DNA of 22,242 nucleotides from Rubrobacter sp. (GCA_016781775.1 JADDPR010000385.1:1-22242); one strand, 5' to 3'. Shown: positions 7,081-14,798, numbered from the stretch's first letter. The notes: a model not told the origin generated them from the letters alone. Numbers and translations: made by a program.

Positions 7081-8231
7081 CCGAACAGAAGAGACGCCTC
7101 ATCATCCTCGGCTCCACCGGAAGCGTCGGCCTTCAGGCCCTCGACGTCGTGCGCGCCCACCCCGACCGCTTCGAGATCGTCGGCCTCTCCGCCGCCTCGA
7201 GCGCAAAGATTCTCCGGCAACAAGCAGAGGAGTTCGCCCCCCAATACGTCGCCCTGGAAAACGGAGACCCTACCCCTCTGGAGGGCGTAAGAGCCAAGAT
7301 CCTCGCCGGCCCCGGCTCCGCCGCGGCCCTGGCGGAGGCCCCGGCGGACGTCGTCCTCAACGCCATCGTAGGCTTCGCCGGCCTCGCCGCCACGGTCAAG
7401 GCGCTACAAGCAGGCAACCGGGTAGCCCTGGCCAACAAGGAATCCCTCGTGACCGGCGGCGAATGGGTGATGAAGCTCGCCGAAGGGAGCGGTAGCCGCA
7501 TAATACCTGTGGATTCGGAGCATTCTGCGATCTTTCAGTGCCTGGAGGGGCGGGACGAGGCGGAGATCTCCGGGATTTTGCTGACGGCTTCGGGCGGGCC
7601 GTTCTTCGGGCGGGAGGATTTGGGGGGGCTAGGGCCGGAGGATGCGCTCAAGCACCCGACGTGGCAGATGGGGCCCAAGATCACGATCGACTCCGCCACG
7701 ATGATGAACAAGGGGCTCGAAGTTATAGAGGCCCACCACCTCTTCGGCGTCCCCTACGAGGCGGTGAAGGTCGTCGTGCATCGTCAATCAGTGGTGCACG
7801 GCGGGGCGCTGTTCACGGACGGCGCCGTTGTCCTGCACGCCGCCAACCCGGATATGCGCCTCCCCATAGCGTACGGCGTGCTCTACCCCGAGCGGGCGGA
7901 CGTCGGCGTCGAGGCGGTACCTTTCGGCGGCTCCACTTGGACCTTCGAGGAGCCGCGGAACGATGCCTTCCGATGCCTGCCGCTCGCGGTAGAGGCCGGC
8001 CGTCGGGGCGGGGCCCATCCTGTCGCGTTGAACGCGGCGAACGAGGTCGCCGTACGGGCTTTCCTTGACCGTCGTATAGAATTTCTTCGTATAGCAGACG
8101 TAGTCGAGGAGGTTCTTTCGACCGTGCCCGAATTCGGTGCGATGCAAAGTATGGAGGCGATAACGACGGTCGACCGCTGGGGCCGCGACGAGGCCGAACG
8201 CGCCGTGCGGGCCGCGGAGGCGCGGAGTTGA
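7077..8231 (+). CDS. dxr: 1-deoxy-D-xylulose 5-phosphate reductoisomerase
   Basis: Second enzyme of the MEP isoprenoid pathway, using NADPH and a divalent metal. The 384-residue protein shows the nucleotide-binding GSTGSVG at 12-18, ALANKESLV at 117-125, metal ligands in DSEHS at 146-150, ASGGPF at 171-176, WQMGPKITIDSATMMNKGLE at 196-215 and HHLF at 220-223. The later motif that I recall as HPQSxxHS in most family members reads HRQSVVHG at 235-242, with Arg for Pro and Gly for Ser. ATG 7077 overlaps the cdsA stop by 4 bases, and its own stop overlaps rseP. Wobble-base preference changes sharply near 7500, from C-ending to G- and T-ending codons. Confidence 0.96.
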   Translation: MTEQKRRLIILGSTGSVGLQALDVVRAHPDRFEIVGLSAASSAKILRQQAEEFAPQYVALENGDPTPLEGVRAKILAGPGSAAALAEAPADVVLNAIVGFAGLAATVKALQAGNRVALANKESLVTGGEWVMKLAEGSGSRIIPVDSEHSAIFQCLEGRDEAEISGILLTASGGPFFGREDLGGLGPEDALKHPTWQMGPKITIDSATMMNKGLEVIEAHHLFGVPYEAVKVVVHRQSVVHGGALFTDGAVVLHAANPDMRLPIAYGVLYPERADVGVEAVPFGGSTWTFEEPRNDAFRCLPLAVEAGRRGGAHPVALNAANEVAVRAFLDRRIEFLRIADVVEEVLSTVPEFGAMQSMEAITTVDRWGRDEAERAVRAAEARS

Positions 8232-9310
8232 CCGTCCTCGTGGCGTTGCTCGGCCTGATCCTGCTCGTGGTCGTCCACGAGCTCGGTCACATGCTCGTCG
8301 CCAAGGCGCTGGGCGTCCACGTCCCCGAGTTCGGGATTGGCTTCGGCCCCGCCATCTTCAAAAAGAAGTTCGGCAAAACGATCTACTCTTTCCGCATAAT
8401 ACTCCTCGGCGGTTTCGCCAAGATGGAGGGCATGGAGGGGGTAGCGAGCGTCGAGGAGGCGACGGAAGAGCGCGGACCGCGCTCGTACCTCTCCAAGGCG
8501 CCGTGGCGGCGGGCGCTCATAATCTTCGCGGGGCCGTTCGCGAATTTGTTGGCGGCGGTGGTGATCTTGAGCGGTGTCTACATGACCCTGTCGCCCCCGA
8601 CGACGGAGGTCGGTCGGGTGGTTGGGGGGTCCCTGGCCGAGGACGTCGGTCTGCGGCAGGGAGACCGAATCGTCGAGGCGAACGGCCAGGTCGTGTCCGA
8701 ATGGAACGACTTCGAGGGCGCTCTAGCCGGGGAGAGGCCCGGGGACGAGGTGGCCTTCGTCGTCGAGCGCGGCGGGGAGCGCGAGGAGTTCTCGGGGGCG
8801 CTCAAGGGTGACCCCACCAACCCGGAGCGGGCGATAGTCGGGGTACAGCCCGCGCCCTCCGAGGAGAACTACGGGCCCATCGAGGCGGTCGGGCTCGGGG
8901 TGGAGCAGACCGTTCGGATCATCGGCCTCTTCGGCTGGTTTATAGGGCAGATCGTCACCGGCGAGTTGAACTTCTTCGACAACGTGTCGAGCCCGATCGG
9001 GGTGGTCTCGGTCAGCAGCGAGGTGGTTTCGACGGGGGTGCTCGCCTTCGCGCGGCTCCTCGCCCTGATCAGCATAAACCTCGCGGTCTTTAACCTGCTG
9101 CCGATACTGCCGCTCGACGGGGGACACCTGTTCTTTATCGCAGCGGAGAAGGTGCTCGGAAGGCCGGTAAGGCCGGAGACCGTCGGAAAGGTCGCGGCAT
9201 TCGGGTTGGCGTTAATTCTCATGCTTTTCGTGTTCGCAACCTACGCAGACGTTAGTAAAATCGTAGAGGGGCAACCGTTTATCCCCGAGCAACCCGAGCA
9301 ACGTCCTTAA
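8228..9310 (+). CDS. rseP: Site-2 intramembrane zinc metalloprotease (RseP/Rip1 type, M50)
   Basis: Cleaves transmembrane anti-sigma factors or signal peptides inside the membrane. The 360-residue protein has the zinc motif HELGH at 17-21 in the first membrane helix and a conserved GG at 61-62. A second hydrophobic segment runs about 96-118 and a single PDZ domain spans about 125-195 (GLRQGDRIVEANGQVV). The second catalytic motif NLLPILPLDGGH is at 289-300, with Asp297 as the likely third ligand, and a last membrane helix spans about 322-340. TTG 8228 overlaps the dxr stop by 4 bases. The dxr-rseP-ispG order matches Mycobacterium dxr-rip1-gcpE. The substrates here are unknown. Confidence 0.94.
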   Translation: MTVLVALLGLILLVVVHELGHMLVAKALGVHVPEFGIGFGPAIFKKKFGKTIYSFRIILLGGFAKMEGMEGVASVEEATEERGPRSYLSKAPWRRALIIFAGPFANLLAAVVILSGVYMTLSPPTTEVGRVVGGSLAEDVGLRQGDRIVEANGQVVSEWNDFEGALAGERPGDEVAFVVERGGEREEFSGALKGDPTNPERAIVGVQPAPSEENYGPIEAVGLGVEQTVRIIGLFGWFIGQIVTGELNFFDNVSSPIGVVSVSSEVVSTGVLAFARLLALISINLAVFNLLPILPLDGGHLFFIAAEKVLGRPVRPETVGKVAAFGLALILMLFVFATYADVSKIVEGQPFIPEQPEQRP

Positions 9311-9328
9311 CAAACAAATGGGAGTGAG

Positions 9329-10402
9329 ATGACCGAGGCAGCGATACAGGAGAGGCCGATCACGAGCCGCAGGATCGAGGTCGGCGGCGTGCCGATCGGC
9401 GGCGGGGCCCAGGTCGCCGTCCAGTCGATGACGAACACGATGACCTACGACGTCGAGGCGACGGTCAAGCAGGTCTACGACCTGAGCGCCGCCGGCGCCG
9501 ACCTCGTGCGCGTCTCCGTCAACGGCTCCAAAGCCTTGAAGGGCTTTCGCGAGATCGTGTGGCGCAGCCCCGTGCCCCTGATCGCGGACATCCACTTCGA
9601 CTACCGGATGGCGCTCGGCGCCGCCGATGCCGGAGCAGCGTGCGTGCGGATCAACCCCGGCAACGTCGGGAGCGACGACCGCTATAAGCAGGTCATCGAG
9701 AAGTGCATGGAGACCGGCGTCGCGATGCGCATCGGCGTTAACTCCGGCTCCGTCGAGAAGAAGTATTGGGATCTGCCGAAGGCGGAGGCGCTCGTGACGA
9801 GCGCGCTGGACAAGGTCGAGATCGCCGAGGAGATGGGCTTCTACAACTTCAAGGTCTCCCTCAAGGCGAGCCACGTCCCGGAGATGGTTGCGGCGAACAG
9901 GAAGTTCCGCCAGCACTCGGACGCGCCGCTCCACCTCGGGGTCACCGAGGCCGGGACGAAGCTGAACGGCTCCATAAAGAGCGCCGCGGCCCTCGGACAG
10001 CTTTTGCCGTACGGCATCGGGGACACCATCCGCATCTCGCTCGCGGAGGACCCGGTCGAGGAGATCCCGGTCGCGTACCAGATTCTCTCGTCCCTGAACC
10101 TCCGCCACCGCGGCCCGAACGTCATCGCCTGCCCGAGCTGCGCCCGTACCCTGGGCTTCGACGTCATAGGGATGGCGAGCCAGGTCGAAGACAAGCTCAA
10201 GAACTTCGAGGACCACTTCACCGTCGCCGTCATGGGCTGTATCGTGAACGGTCCGGGCGAGGCCAGGGACGCGGACTACGGCGTCGCGGGCGGCAAGGAC
10301 GACGGCGTGATCTTCTCCAAGGGCAAGCCCCTTCGCAAGGTCGGGAGGGACGAGATCTACGACGCCCTCTTCGAAGAGATAGAGAAGGACGGCTGGAAGT
10401 AG
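9329..10402 (+). CDS. ispG: (E)-4-hydroxy-3-methylbut-2-enyl diphosphate synthase, IspG/GcpE
   Basis: Penultimate MEP-pathway enzyme, a [4Fe-4S] protein that converts MEcPP to HMBPP. The TIM-barrel half (about 10-255) shows VQSMTNTMT at 31-39, VRVSVN at 60-65, PLIADIHFDYRMAL at 83-96, RINPGNVG at 107-114 and MRIGVNSGS at 133-141. The cluster domain has CPSC (Cys268, Cys271) and MGCIVNGPGEA with Cys304 and Glu311, the expected three-Cys-plus-Glu ligand set. At 357 residues it is normal for the form lacking the plant-type insertion. ATG 9329 follows GGGAG with short spacing. It is the last + strand gene before the strand interruption. Confidence 0.96.
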   Translation: MTEAAIQERPITSRRIEVGGVPIGGGAQVAVQSMTNTMTYDVEATVKQVYDLSAAGADLVRVSVNGSKALKGFREIVWRSPVPLIADIHFDYRMALGAADAGAACVRINPGNVGSDDRYKQVIEKCMETGVAMRIGVNSGSVEKKYWDLPKAEALVTSALDKVEIAEEMGFYNFKVSLKASHVPEMVAANRKFRQHSDAPLHLGVTEAGTKLNGSIKSAAALGQLLPYGIGDTIRISLAEDPVEEIPVAYQILSSLNLRHRGPNVIACPSCARTLGFDVIGMASQVEDKLKNFEDHFTVAVMGCIVNGPGEARDADYGVAGGKDDGVIFSKGKPLRKVGRDEIYDALFEEIEKDGWK

Positions 10403-10422
10403 CGGCCGACTCCCCGCACTTC

Positions 10423-10842
10423 CTAGCTGTTCTCGCAAGGCATGGACGACGTTCCGAACGGTATCCCGAAGATGGTGTAGGTCCGGACCTCTGCCGAGAA
10501 CAGGAGCACGTCGAAGGGCGGGCCAGGAGGGGGTACGTCCGGGTTGAGGCGCGCCTCCTCCTCCGAAGCCGGGGTCATGGGGCACCTCTCCACGTCCGTC
10601 ACTTTCCAGGCCGAGACGAAGAGGCCCGGACCCGGGAAGTCCGCTATCGTCTCGCTGCCCATGCTGTGCGCGAGCTGTGCCATCTTCCTGTCCTCGCCCT
10701 CGAGCCGATCCGCTCCCGTACCGATGTACAGTGGAGGGAGCGCGAAACCCAGGTAGAGCACCGCCAGGAGGACGGCCGGGATCGCCAGGCATCCCGCGAG
10801 GATTACGATGGCCTTTCTTTTCGGGCGTGCGTTCGCGAGCAT
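10423..10842 (-). CDS. Hypothetical small membrane-anchored protein
   Basis: I do not recognise this gene. It is the only convincing minus-strand gene in the window. From ATG 10842 it gives 139 residues: a basic N-terminus (LANARPKRK), one hydrophobic segment at about 11-38, then a mainly polar domain of about 100 residues ending FGIPFGTSSMPCENS. LAGC at 15-18 resembles a lipobox, but the hydrophobic stretch runs on for 20 residues beyond it, so a membrane anchor seems more likely than a lipoprotein. Cys87 and Cys136 could form a disulfide outside the cell. The frame continues upstream to TTG 10998 with 52 further residues, but that part has a different character and covers the promoter region. 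No strong ribosome site precedes 10842. It converges on ispG with a 20-base gap. Confidence 0.55.
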   Translation of the reverse strand: MLANARPKRKAIVILAGCLAIPAVLLAVLYLGFALPPLYIGTGADRLEGEDRKMAQLAHSMGSETIADFPGPGLFVSAWKVTDVERCPMTPASEEEARLNPDVPPPGPPFDVLLFSAEVRTYTIFGIPFGTSSMPCENS

Positions 10843-10970
10843 GGTGGAGAGCTTAACCGCGCTGTAGGGGTTTTTGCCACGGCGCGACGTAGAACGAGCG
10901 GGATGGTAGACGCGGGTGCTTCGGCAGCTCGTGAATGCCTCGGCGTCGGGGCACTCGCCTCGATCGTTAC

Positions 10971-10998
10971 CTTGTAACCTACATACTCTGATGTACAA
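10971..10998 (-). promoter_or_regulatory. Candidate reverse-facing promoter for the minus-strand gene
   Basis: On the minus strand TTGTAC (complement of 10993-10998) and TACAAG (complement of 10971-10976) are separated by 16 bases. Matches to consensus are modest (3/6 and 4/6). It overlaps the forward promoter almost exactly because the locus is an inverted TTGTA/TACAA pair. It would give a leader of about 120 bases before ATG 10842. Confidence 0.25.
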
Positions 10999-10999
10999 T
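10972..10999 (+). promoter_or_regulatory. Candidate promoter of the rimP-nusA-infB operon
   Basis: TTGTAA (10972-10977) and TACAAT (10994-10999) match the -35 and -10 hexamers at 4/6 and 5/6 with a 16-base spacer, in a locally AT-rich stretch. Transcription would start near 11006, about 60 bases before rimP, and would run through the terminator-like hairpin at 11017-11049. TACAT/ATGTA (10980-10984 and 10991-10995) is an inverted repeat inside the spacer that could be an operator. Confidence 0.5.
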
Positions 11000-11016
11000 C
11001 AACGGTGTTGTTGATG

Positions 11017-11049
11017 AGCAAGGGGCCTCTCGGGGCTCGTTGCTTTTTT
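11017..11049 (+). terminator. Intrinsic-terminator-like hairpin upstream of rimP, possible attenuator
   Basis: AGCAAGGGGCC (11017-11027) pairs with GGCTCGTTGCT (11034-11044) as an 11-position stem with one G-G mismatch and one G-T wobble. The loop is TCTCGG, and six T follow at 11044-11049. This is a textbook intrinsic terminator on the + strand. It lies after the candidate promoter and 17 bases before rimP, so it may attenuate the operon. Without that promoter it could instead simply end upstream transcription. Confidence 0.65.
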
Positions 11050-11066
11050 AACGTCTTGATGAGGGA

Positions 11067-11516
11067 GTGCTCGAAACGGCGAGTTTGGAGAGATTGGCGG
11101 AGGTCGTGGAGGGGGCCCTTCCGGAGGGTGCGGAGCTTATACAAGCCCGCTTCGACGGTGGGCCTTTTCTTACGCTGCTCGTGGATCGGGAGGACGGCCC
11201 CGTGGACCACGAGTTCTGCCGGCGGGTGGCGGGGATCGTTGCCCCGGCCCTGGAAGGGGAGGGCTACGACGGGCTCGTCGAGGTCTCTTCGCCGGGGATC
11301 GAGCGCCCGCTGACCAAGCCCGAGCACTTCCGTCGCTTCGTCGGCCACGAGGCGAAGGTCAGGATTTCGGAGCCCCTCGAGGGTCGACGAAACTTTACCG
11401 GCACCATCGAGCGGGTGGGCGAGACGAGCTTCGTACTAAAACTCCCGGAGGGGGGAGCGGAGGTGGAGCTGCCGTTCGGCTCCGTTGCCCGAGCGAACCT
11501 CAAGGAGGACATATAA
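11067..11516 (+). CDS. rimP: Ribosome maturation factor RimP
   Basis: RimP assists 30S subunit assembly. The 149-residue product has an N-terminal alpha/beta domain with GAELIQARFDGGPFLTLLVD in place of the usual E-hydrophobic strands. The family motif SSPGIERPLTKPEHFRRFVG lies at about 75-94, and a C-terminal SH3-like barrel spans about 95-149. GTG 11067 is the first start after an in-frame TAA at 11049-11051. The purine-rich GAGGGA abuts it with no spacing, so initiation is unusual; TTG 11085 or 11094 are alternatives. It is the first gene of the rimP-nusA-infB set, and its end carries the nusA ribosome site. Confidence 0.9.
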   Translation: MLETASLERLAEVVEGALPEGAELIQARFDGGPFLTLLVDREDGPVDHEFCRRVAGIVAPALEGEGYDGLVEVSSPGIERPLTKPEHFRRFVGHEAKVRISEPLEGRRNFTGTIERVGETSFVLKLPEGGAEVELPFGSVARANLKEDI

Positions 11517-11520
11517 CAGG

Positions 11521-12639
11521 ATGAACACCGCATTACTATCGGCGCTACACGAGATCGAGGCGGACAAGGGCATCTCCTTCGACGTCGTCAAGGGGGTCCT
11601 GGAGGAGTCTCTTCTCGCGGCCTACGAGGGCCGGGAGGGGGCCGTGGACGGGGCAGAGGTGGTCCTCGACCGGGAGACCGGCGACCTCAGGGTGATGAAG
11701 GACGGCGAGGACATAACGCCGCACGACTTCACCAGGATCGCCGCCCAGACCATGCGCACGACCTTCTACCAGCGCCTGAACGAGATAAACAACGATCAGC
11801 TTCTCGCGGAGTACGGCGACCGCATCGGCGACGTCGTCACCGGGATCGTGCAGCAGGCCCACCGCCGCATGACCCTGGTCGACCTCGGAAGGGTCGAAGC
11901 CCTGTTGCCGGCGAGCGAGCAGGTGCCGAACGAGCGCTACGAGAACGGCCAGCGCCTCAAGGTCTACCTCCAGGAGATCCGGGAGCCCGGCCGGGGGCCG
12001 AGCCTCACGGTGAGCCGGCGGCACGAGGGGCTGTTGAGGGGCCTCTTCGAGCTGGAGGTGCCGGAGATCTACGACAAGCTCGTCGAGATACGGGCGGTCG
12101 CCCGCGAAGCGGGCCTTCGTTCGAAGGTCGCCGTGTGGTCGAACGAGCAGGGGATAGACCCGGTCGGCGCCTGCGTGGGACCGAGGGGGAGCCGCGTTCG
12201 CGCGGTCGTCTCCGAGCTTCGCAACGAGAAGATAGACATCATCCAGTGGCACCCGGATCCTGCGCAGTTTATAGCGAAGGCCCTGAGCCCGGCGCGCGTC
12301 CGCGAGGTCTACCTCGACGAGGATGAGAAGCAGGCCGAGGTCATAGTGCCCGACGACCAGCTCAGCCTGGCGATAGGGCGGGAGGGACAGAACGCCCGCC
12401 TCGCCGTAAAGCTGACGGACTGGAAGATCGACATAAAGCCGGAAAGCCAGGCCGGGGATTACGAGGACGAGGAAGAGGACTGGGAGCCGGAGGCGGACTC
12501 CGCGATGCACCGCTGCCGGGCGGTCCTCTCCAACGGCCGCCGGTGCGCGAACACCGCGCTGCCGGGTTCGTTGTTCTGCGGCATACCGTCGCATCAGGCC
12601 CAGGCGGCCGAGTTCGAGGGCCTTGTAGAGGGCTCCTAG
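11521..12639 (+). CDS. nusA: Transcription termination/antitermination factor NusA with Cys-rich C-terminus
   Basis: NusA binds RNA polymerase and modulates pausing, termination and antitermination. The 372-residue protein has the N-terminal polymerase-binding domain (about 1-100) and an S1 domain (about 101-170, GDVVTGIVQQAHRRMTLVDL). KH1 carries GACVGPRGSR at 216-225 and KH2 carries AIGREGQNAR at 284-293. After an acidic linker (312-325) the end holds C332-x9-C342-x10-C353-x4-H358, resembling small zinc-binding repeats found in assorted proteins, not a canonical NusA domain. ATG 11521 follows AAGGAGG at 11502-11508; a longer TTG 11485 form would cover that site. infB follows after 8 bases; ylxR and ylxQ are absent. 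Confidence 0.95.
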   Translation: MNTALLSALHEIEADKGISFDVVKGVLEESLLAAYEGREGAVDGAEVVLDRETGDLRVMKDGEDITPHDFTRIAAQTMRTTFYQRLNEINNDQLLAEYGDRIGDVVTGIVQQAHRRMTLVDLGRVEALLPASEQVPNERYENGQRLKVYLQEIREPGRGPSLTVSRRHEGLLRGLFELEVPEIYDKLVEIRAVAREAGLRSKVAVWSNEQGIDPVGACVGPRGSRVRAVVSELRNEKIDIIQWHPDPAQFIAKALSPARVREVYLDEDEKQAEVIVPDDQLSLAIGREGQNARLAVKLTDWKIDIKPESQAGDYEDEEEDWEPEADSAMHRCRAVLSNGRRCANTALPGSLFCGIPSHQAQAAEFEGLVEGS

Positions 12640-12647
12640 GGGGTTAG

Positions 12648-14783
12648 ATGAGTAAGCGCGTATACGAGATAGCCAGGGAACACAACCTGGACAACAAAGA
12701 CGTTATAGGCCGGCTGCAGCAGGCCGGCGTGGAAGTGAAGAGCCCCTCCTCCTCCGTGGAGGACTCGGTCTACAATCGCGTCTTCGGCGACGACGGAAAC
12801 GGCAAGGCCGAGGCGGCTCCTGCTCAGGCGGCTGCTTCGAACGGGGGCGGTAACGGCAGGCCGGCGGAGGCCGCCGGCACCCCTCCGAATCGTGCCGGCG
12901 GCAAGGGCGGCAAGAACAGGCGGCGCCGGGTAGTTATAGACGCGAGCGCCACGAACCGCGGGCCGAGGCCTACCGCCACGGAGGTTCCGCAGAAGGAGGC
13001 CGCCAAGCCTTCCGCTGCCGCCGCCGTCGAGGCCAAGGAGGAAGAGAGCAAGGCGGTGAAGGTCGAGCCGGGTGCTACGGTCGCGGATCTGGCCGGAGCT
13101 CTGGACGTGCCGCCGACCCGGATCATCAAGATCCTCATGGGCATGGGCGAGATGAAGACCATGACCCAGACGCTCTCGACGGACGAGATCGAGCTGATCG
13201 CCGACGACATGGGCGTCGAGGTCGAGGTCGCCGCGATCGAGGAGCCGGTCGAGGCCGCCATCCCCGAGGACGACCCGGCGGACCTCGTGGAGAAGCCGCC
13301 GGTCGTCACGGTCATGGGCCACGTCGACCACGGCAAGACGTCGCTTCTGGACCGCGTCCGTCAGGCCAACGTGCAGAGCGGCGAGGCCGGCGGGATCACG
13401 CAGCACATCGGCGCGTATCAGGCGAGCCTGGGCGACCGTAAGATCACCTTCGTCGACACCCCGGGCCACGAGGCGTTCACCGAGATGCGGGCCCGCGGGG
13501 CCAGGATCACGGACGTGGTCGTGCTCGTCGTCGCCTCCGACGACGGCGTGATGCCCCAGACCGACGAGGCGATCGAGCACGCCAAGGCCGCCGGCGTCCC
13601 GATCGTGGTCGCCGTGAACAAGATCGACGTCCCAAACGCGAACCCCGATCGGGTACTGGGCCAGCTCTCCGAGCGCGACCTCGTGCCGGAGGAGTACGGC
13701 GGCGAGACGGTCACGGTGCGCGTCTCGGCGAAGACGGGCGAGGGGTTCGAAGAGCTCCTCGAGAACATCCTCGTCGTCTCCGAGCTCGAGGACCTGAAGG
13801 CGAACCCGAACGCCCCCGCCAGCGGGTACGTGATCGAGTCGGAGCGCGACCCGGGCCGGGGGCCCGTGGCGACGCTCCTCGTAAACCGGGGCACCTTGAA
13901 GAAGGGCGACGTCGTGCTCGCCGGTACCGCCTACGGGCGCGTCCGCGCGATGCTCGACTACACCGGCAAGCGCATAAAGCAGGCCGGCCCCGGCGAGCCC
14001 GTGGAGATCCTGGGCCTCTCCGGCGTCTCCGAGGCGGGCACCCGCTTCGAGGTGACCGAGAACGAGCGTTCCGCCCGCGACCGGGCCCAGCAGGCCGAGG
14101 CGGCGCTTCGGCGCCAGGAGCTTGCGCAGGGCGGCCCGAGGCGCACCCTCGAGGAGCTTCTCGGCCAGGGCGGGATGCAGGACCTCAACCTCGTGGTCAA
14201 GGCCGACGTCGCCGGGTCCGTCGAGGCCCTCAAGGAGGCCCTCGCCAAGCTTTCGACCGACGAGGTGCGGGTGAACATCGTGCGCAGCGGCGTCGGTGCC
14301 CTCACCGACTCGGACGTGATGCTCGGGAGCGCCTCCGACGGCATCCTCCTCGGCTTCAACGTCCGGCCCACGACGACCGCCAAGCAGGTCGCCGAGCGCG
14401 AGGGCGTGGAGATCCGCACCTACGACGTGATCTACAAGGCCCTGGAGGAGATCGAGGCGGCCATGCGAGGCATGCTGGCCCCCGATCAGGAGGAGCGCGA
14501 GACGGCGACCGCCGAGGTTCGCGCCATCTTCCGGGTCCCGAGCGTCGGCGTTATCGCCGGTTGTTACGTTACGAGCGGCGAGATCGTGCGCAACCACCGC
14601 GTCCGCGTCGTTCGCGACGGGACGGTGGTCTACGAGGGGAACATCTCCTCGTTGAAGCGGTTCAAGGACGATGCTCGCTCCGTCCGCTCGGGCTTCGAGT
14701 GTGGCGTCGGCGTCGAGAACTTCAACGACATCAAGGAGGGCGACGTCCTCGAGTTCTTCGAGATCGTCGAGGTCCCGAGGTAA
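12648..14783 (+). CDS. infB: Translation initiation factor IF-2
   Basis: IF-2 is the GTPase that places initiator tRNA on the 30S subunit and promotes subunit joining. The 711-residue protein begins with an IF2_N motif (RVYEIAREHNLDNKDVIGRL, 4-23). A low-complexity Ala/Gly/Lys linker (about 50-135) and a second IF2_N domain (about 138-195) follow. The G domain has GHVDHGKT at 224-231, DTPGHEAF at 270-277 and NKID at 324-327. Domains II to IV follow, ending VGVENFNDIKEGDVLEFFEIVEV. ATG 12648 has AGGGGG at 12638-12643, spacing 4. The protein is shorter than the 900-1000 residues of many actinobacterial IF-2 because the linker is short. Confidence 0.97.
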   Translation: MSKRVYEIAREHNLDNKDVIGRLQQAGVEVKSPSSSVEDSVYNRVFGDDGNGKAEAAPAQAAASNGGGNGRPAEAAGTPPNRAGGKGGKNRRRRVVIDASATNRGPRPTATEVPQKEAAKPSAAAAVEAKEEESKAVKVEPGATVADLAGALDVPPTRIIKILMGMGEMKTMTQTLSTDEIELIADDMGVEVEVAAIEEPVEAAIPEDDPADLVEKPPVVTVMGHVDHGKTSLLDRVRQANVQSGEAGGITQHIGAYQASLGDRKITFVDTPGHEAFTEMRARGARITDVVVLVVASDDGVMPQTDEAIEHAKAAGVPIVVAVNKIDVPNANPDRVLGQLSERDLVPEEYGGETVTVRVSAKTGEGFEELLENILVVSELEDLKANPNAPASGYVIESERDPGRGPVATLLVNRGTLKKGDVVLAGTAYGRVRAMLDYTGKRIKQAGPGEPVEILGLSGVSEAGTRFEVTENERSARDRAQQAEAALRRQELAQGGPRRTLEELLGQGGMQDLNLVVKADVAGSVEALKEALAKLSTDEVRVNIVRSGVGALTDSDVMLGSASDGILLGFNVRPTTTAKQVAEREGVEIRTYDVIYKALEEIEAAMRGMLAPDQEERETATAEVRAIFRVPSVGVIAGCYVTSGEIVRNHRVRVVRDGTVVYEGNISSLKRFKDDARSVRSGFECGVGVENFNDIKEGDVLEFFEIVEVPR

Positions 14784-14798
14784 GGGGCTTAGCTTAAG

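Noticed and set aside
10788..10800. Lipobox (LAGC) in the minus-strand protein suggesting a lipoprotein
   Set aside because: The motif fits, but about 20 hydrophobic residues follow the Cys, which suits a membrane helix better than a mature lipoprotein; it is kept only as a remark.
10843..10998. N-terminal extension of the minus-strand hypothetical protein to TTG 10998
   Set aside because: The extra 52 residues cover the candidate promoter, are Cys/Arg/Ser-rich without structure, and precede a much more natural ATG followed by a basic residue cluster and membrane segment.
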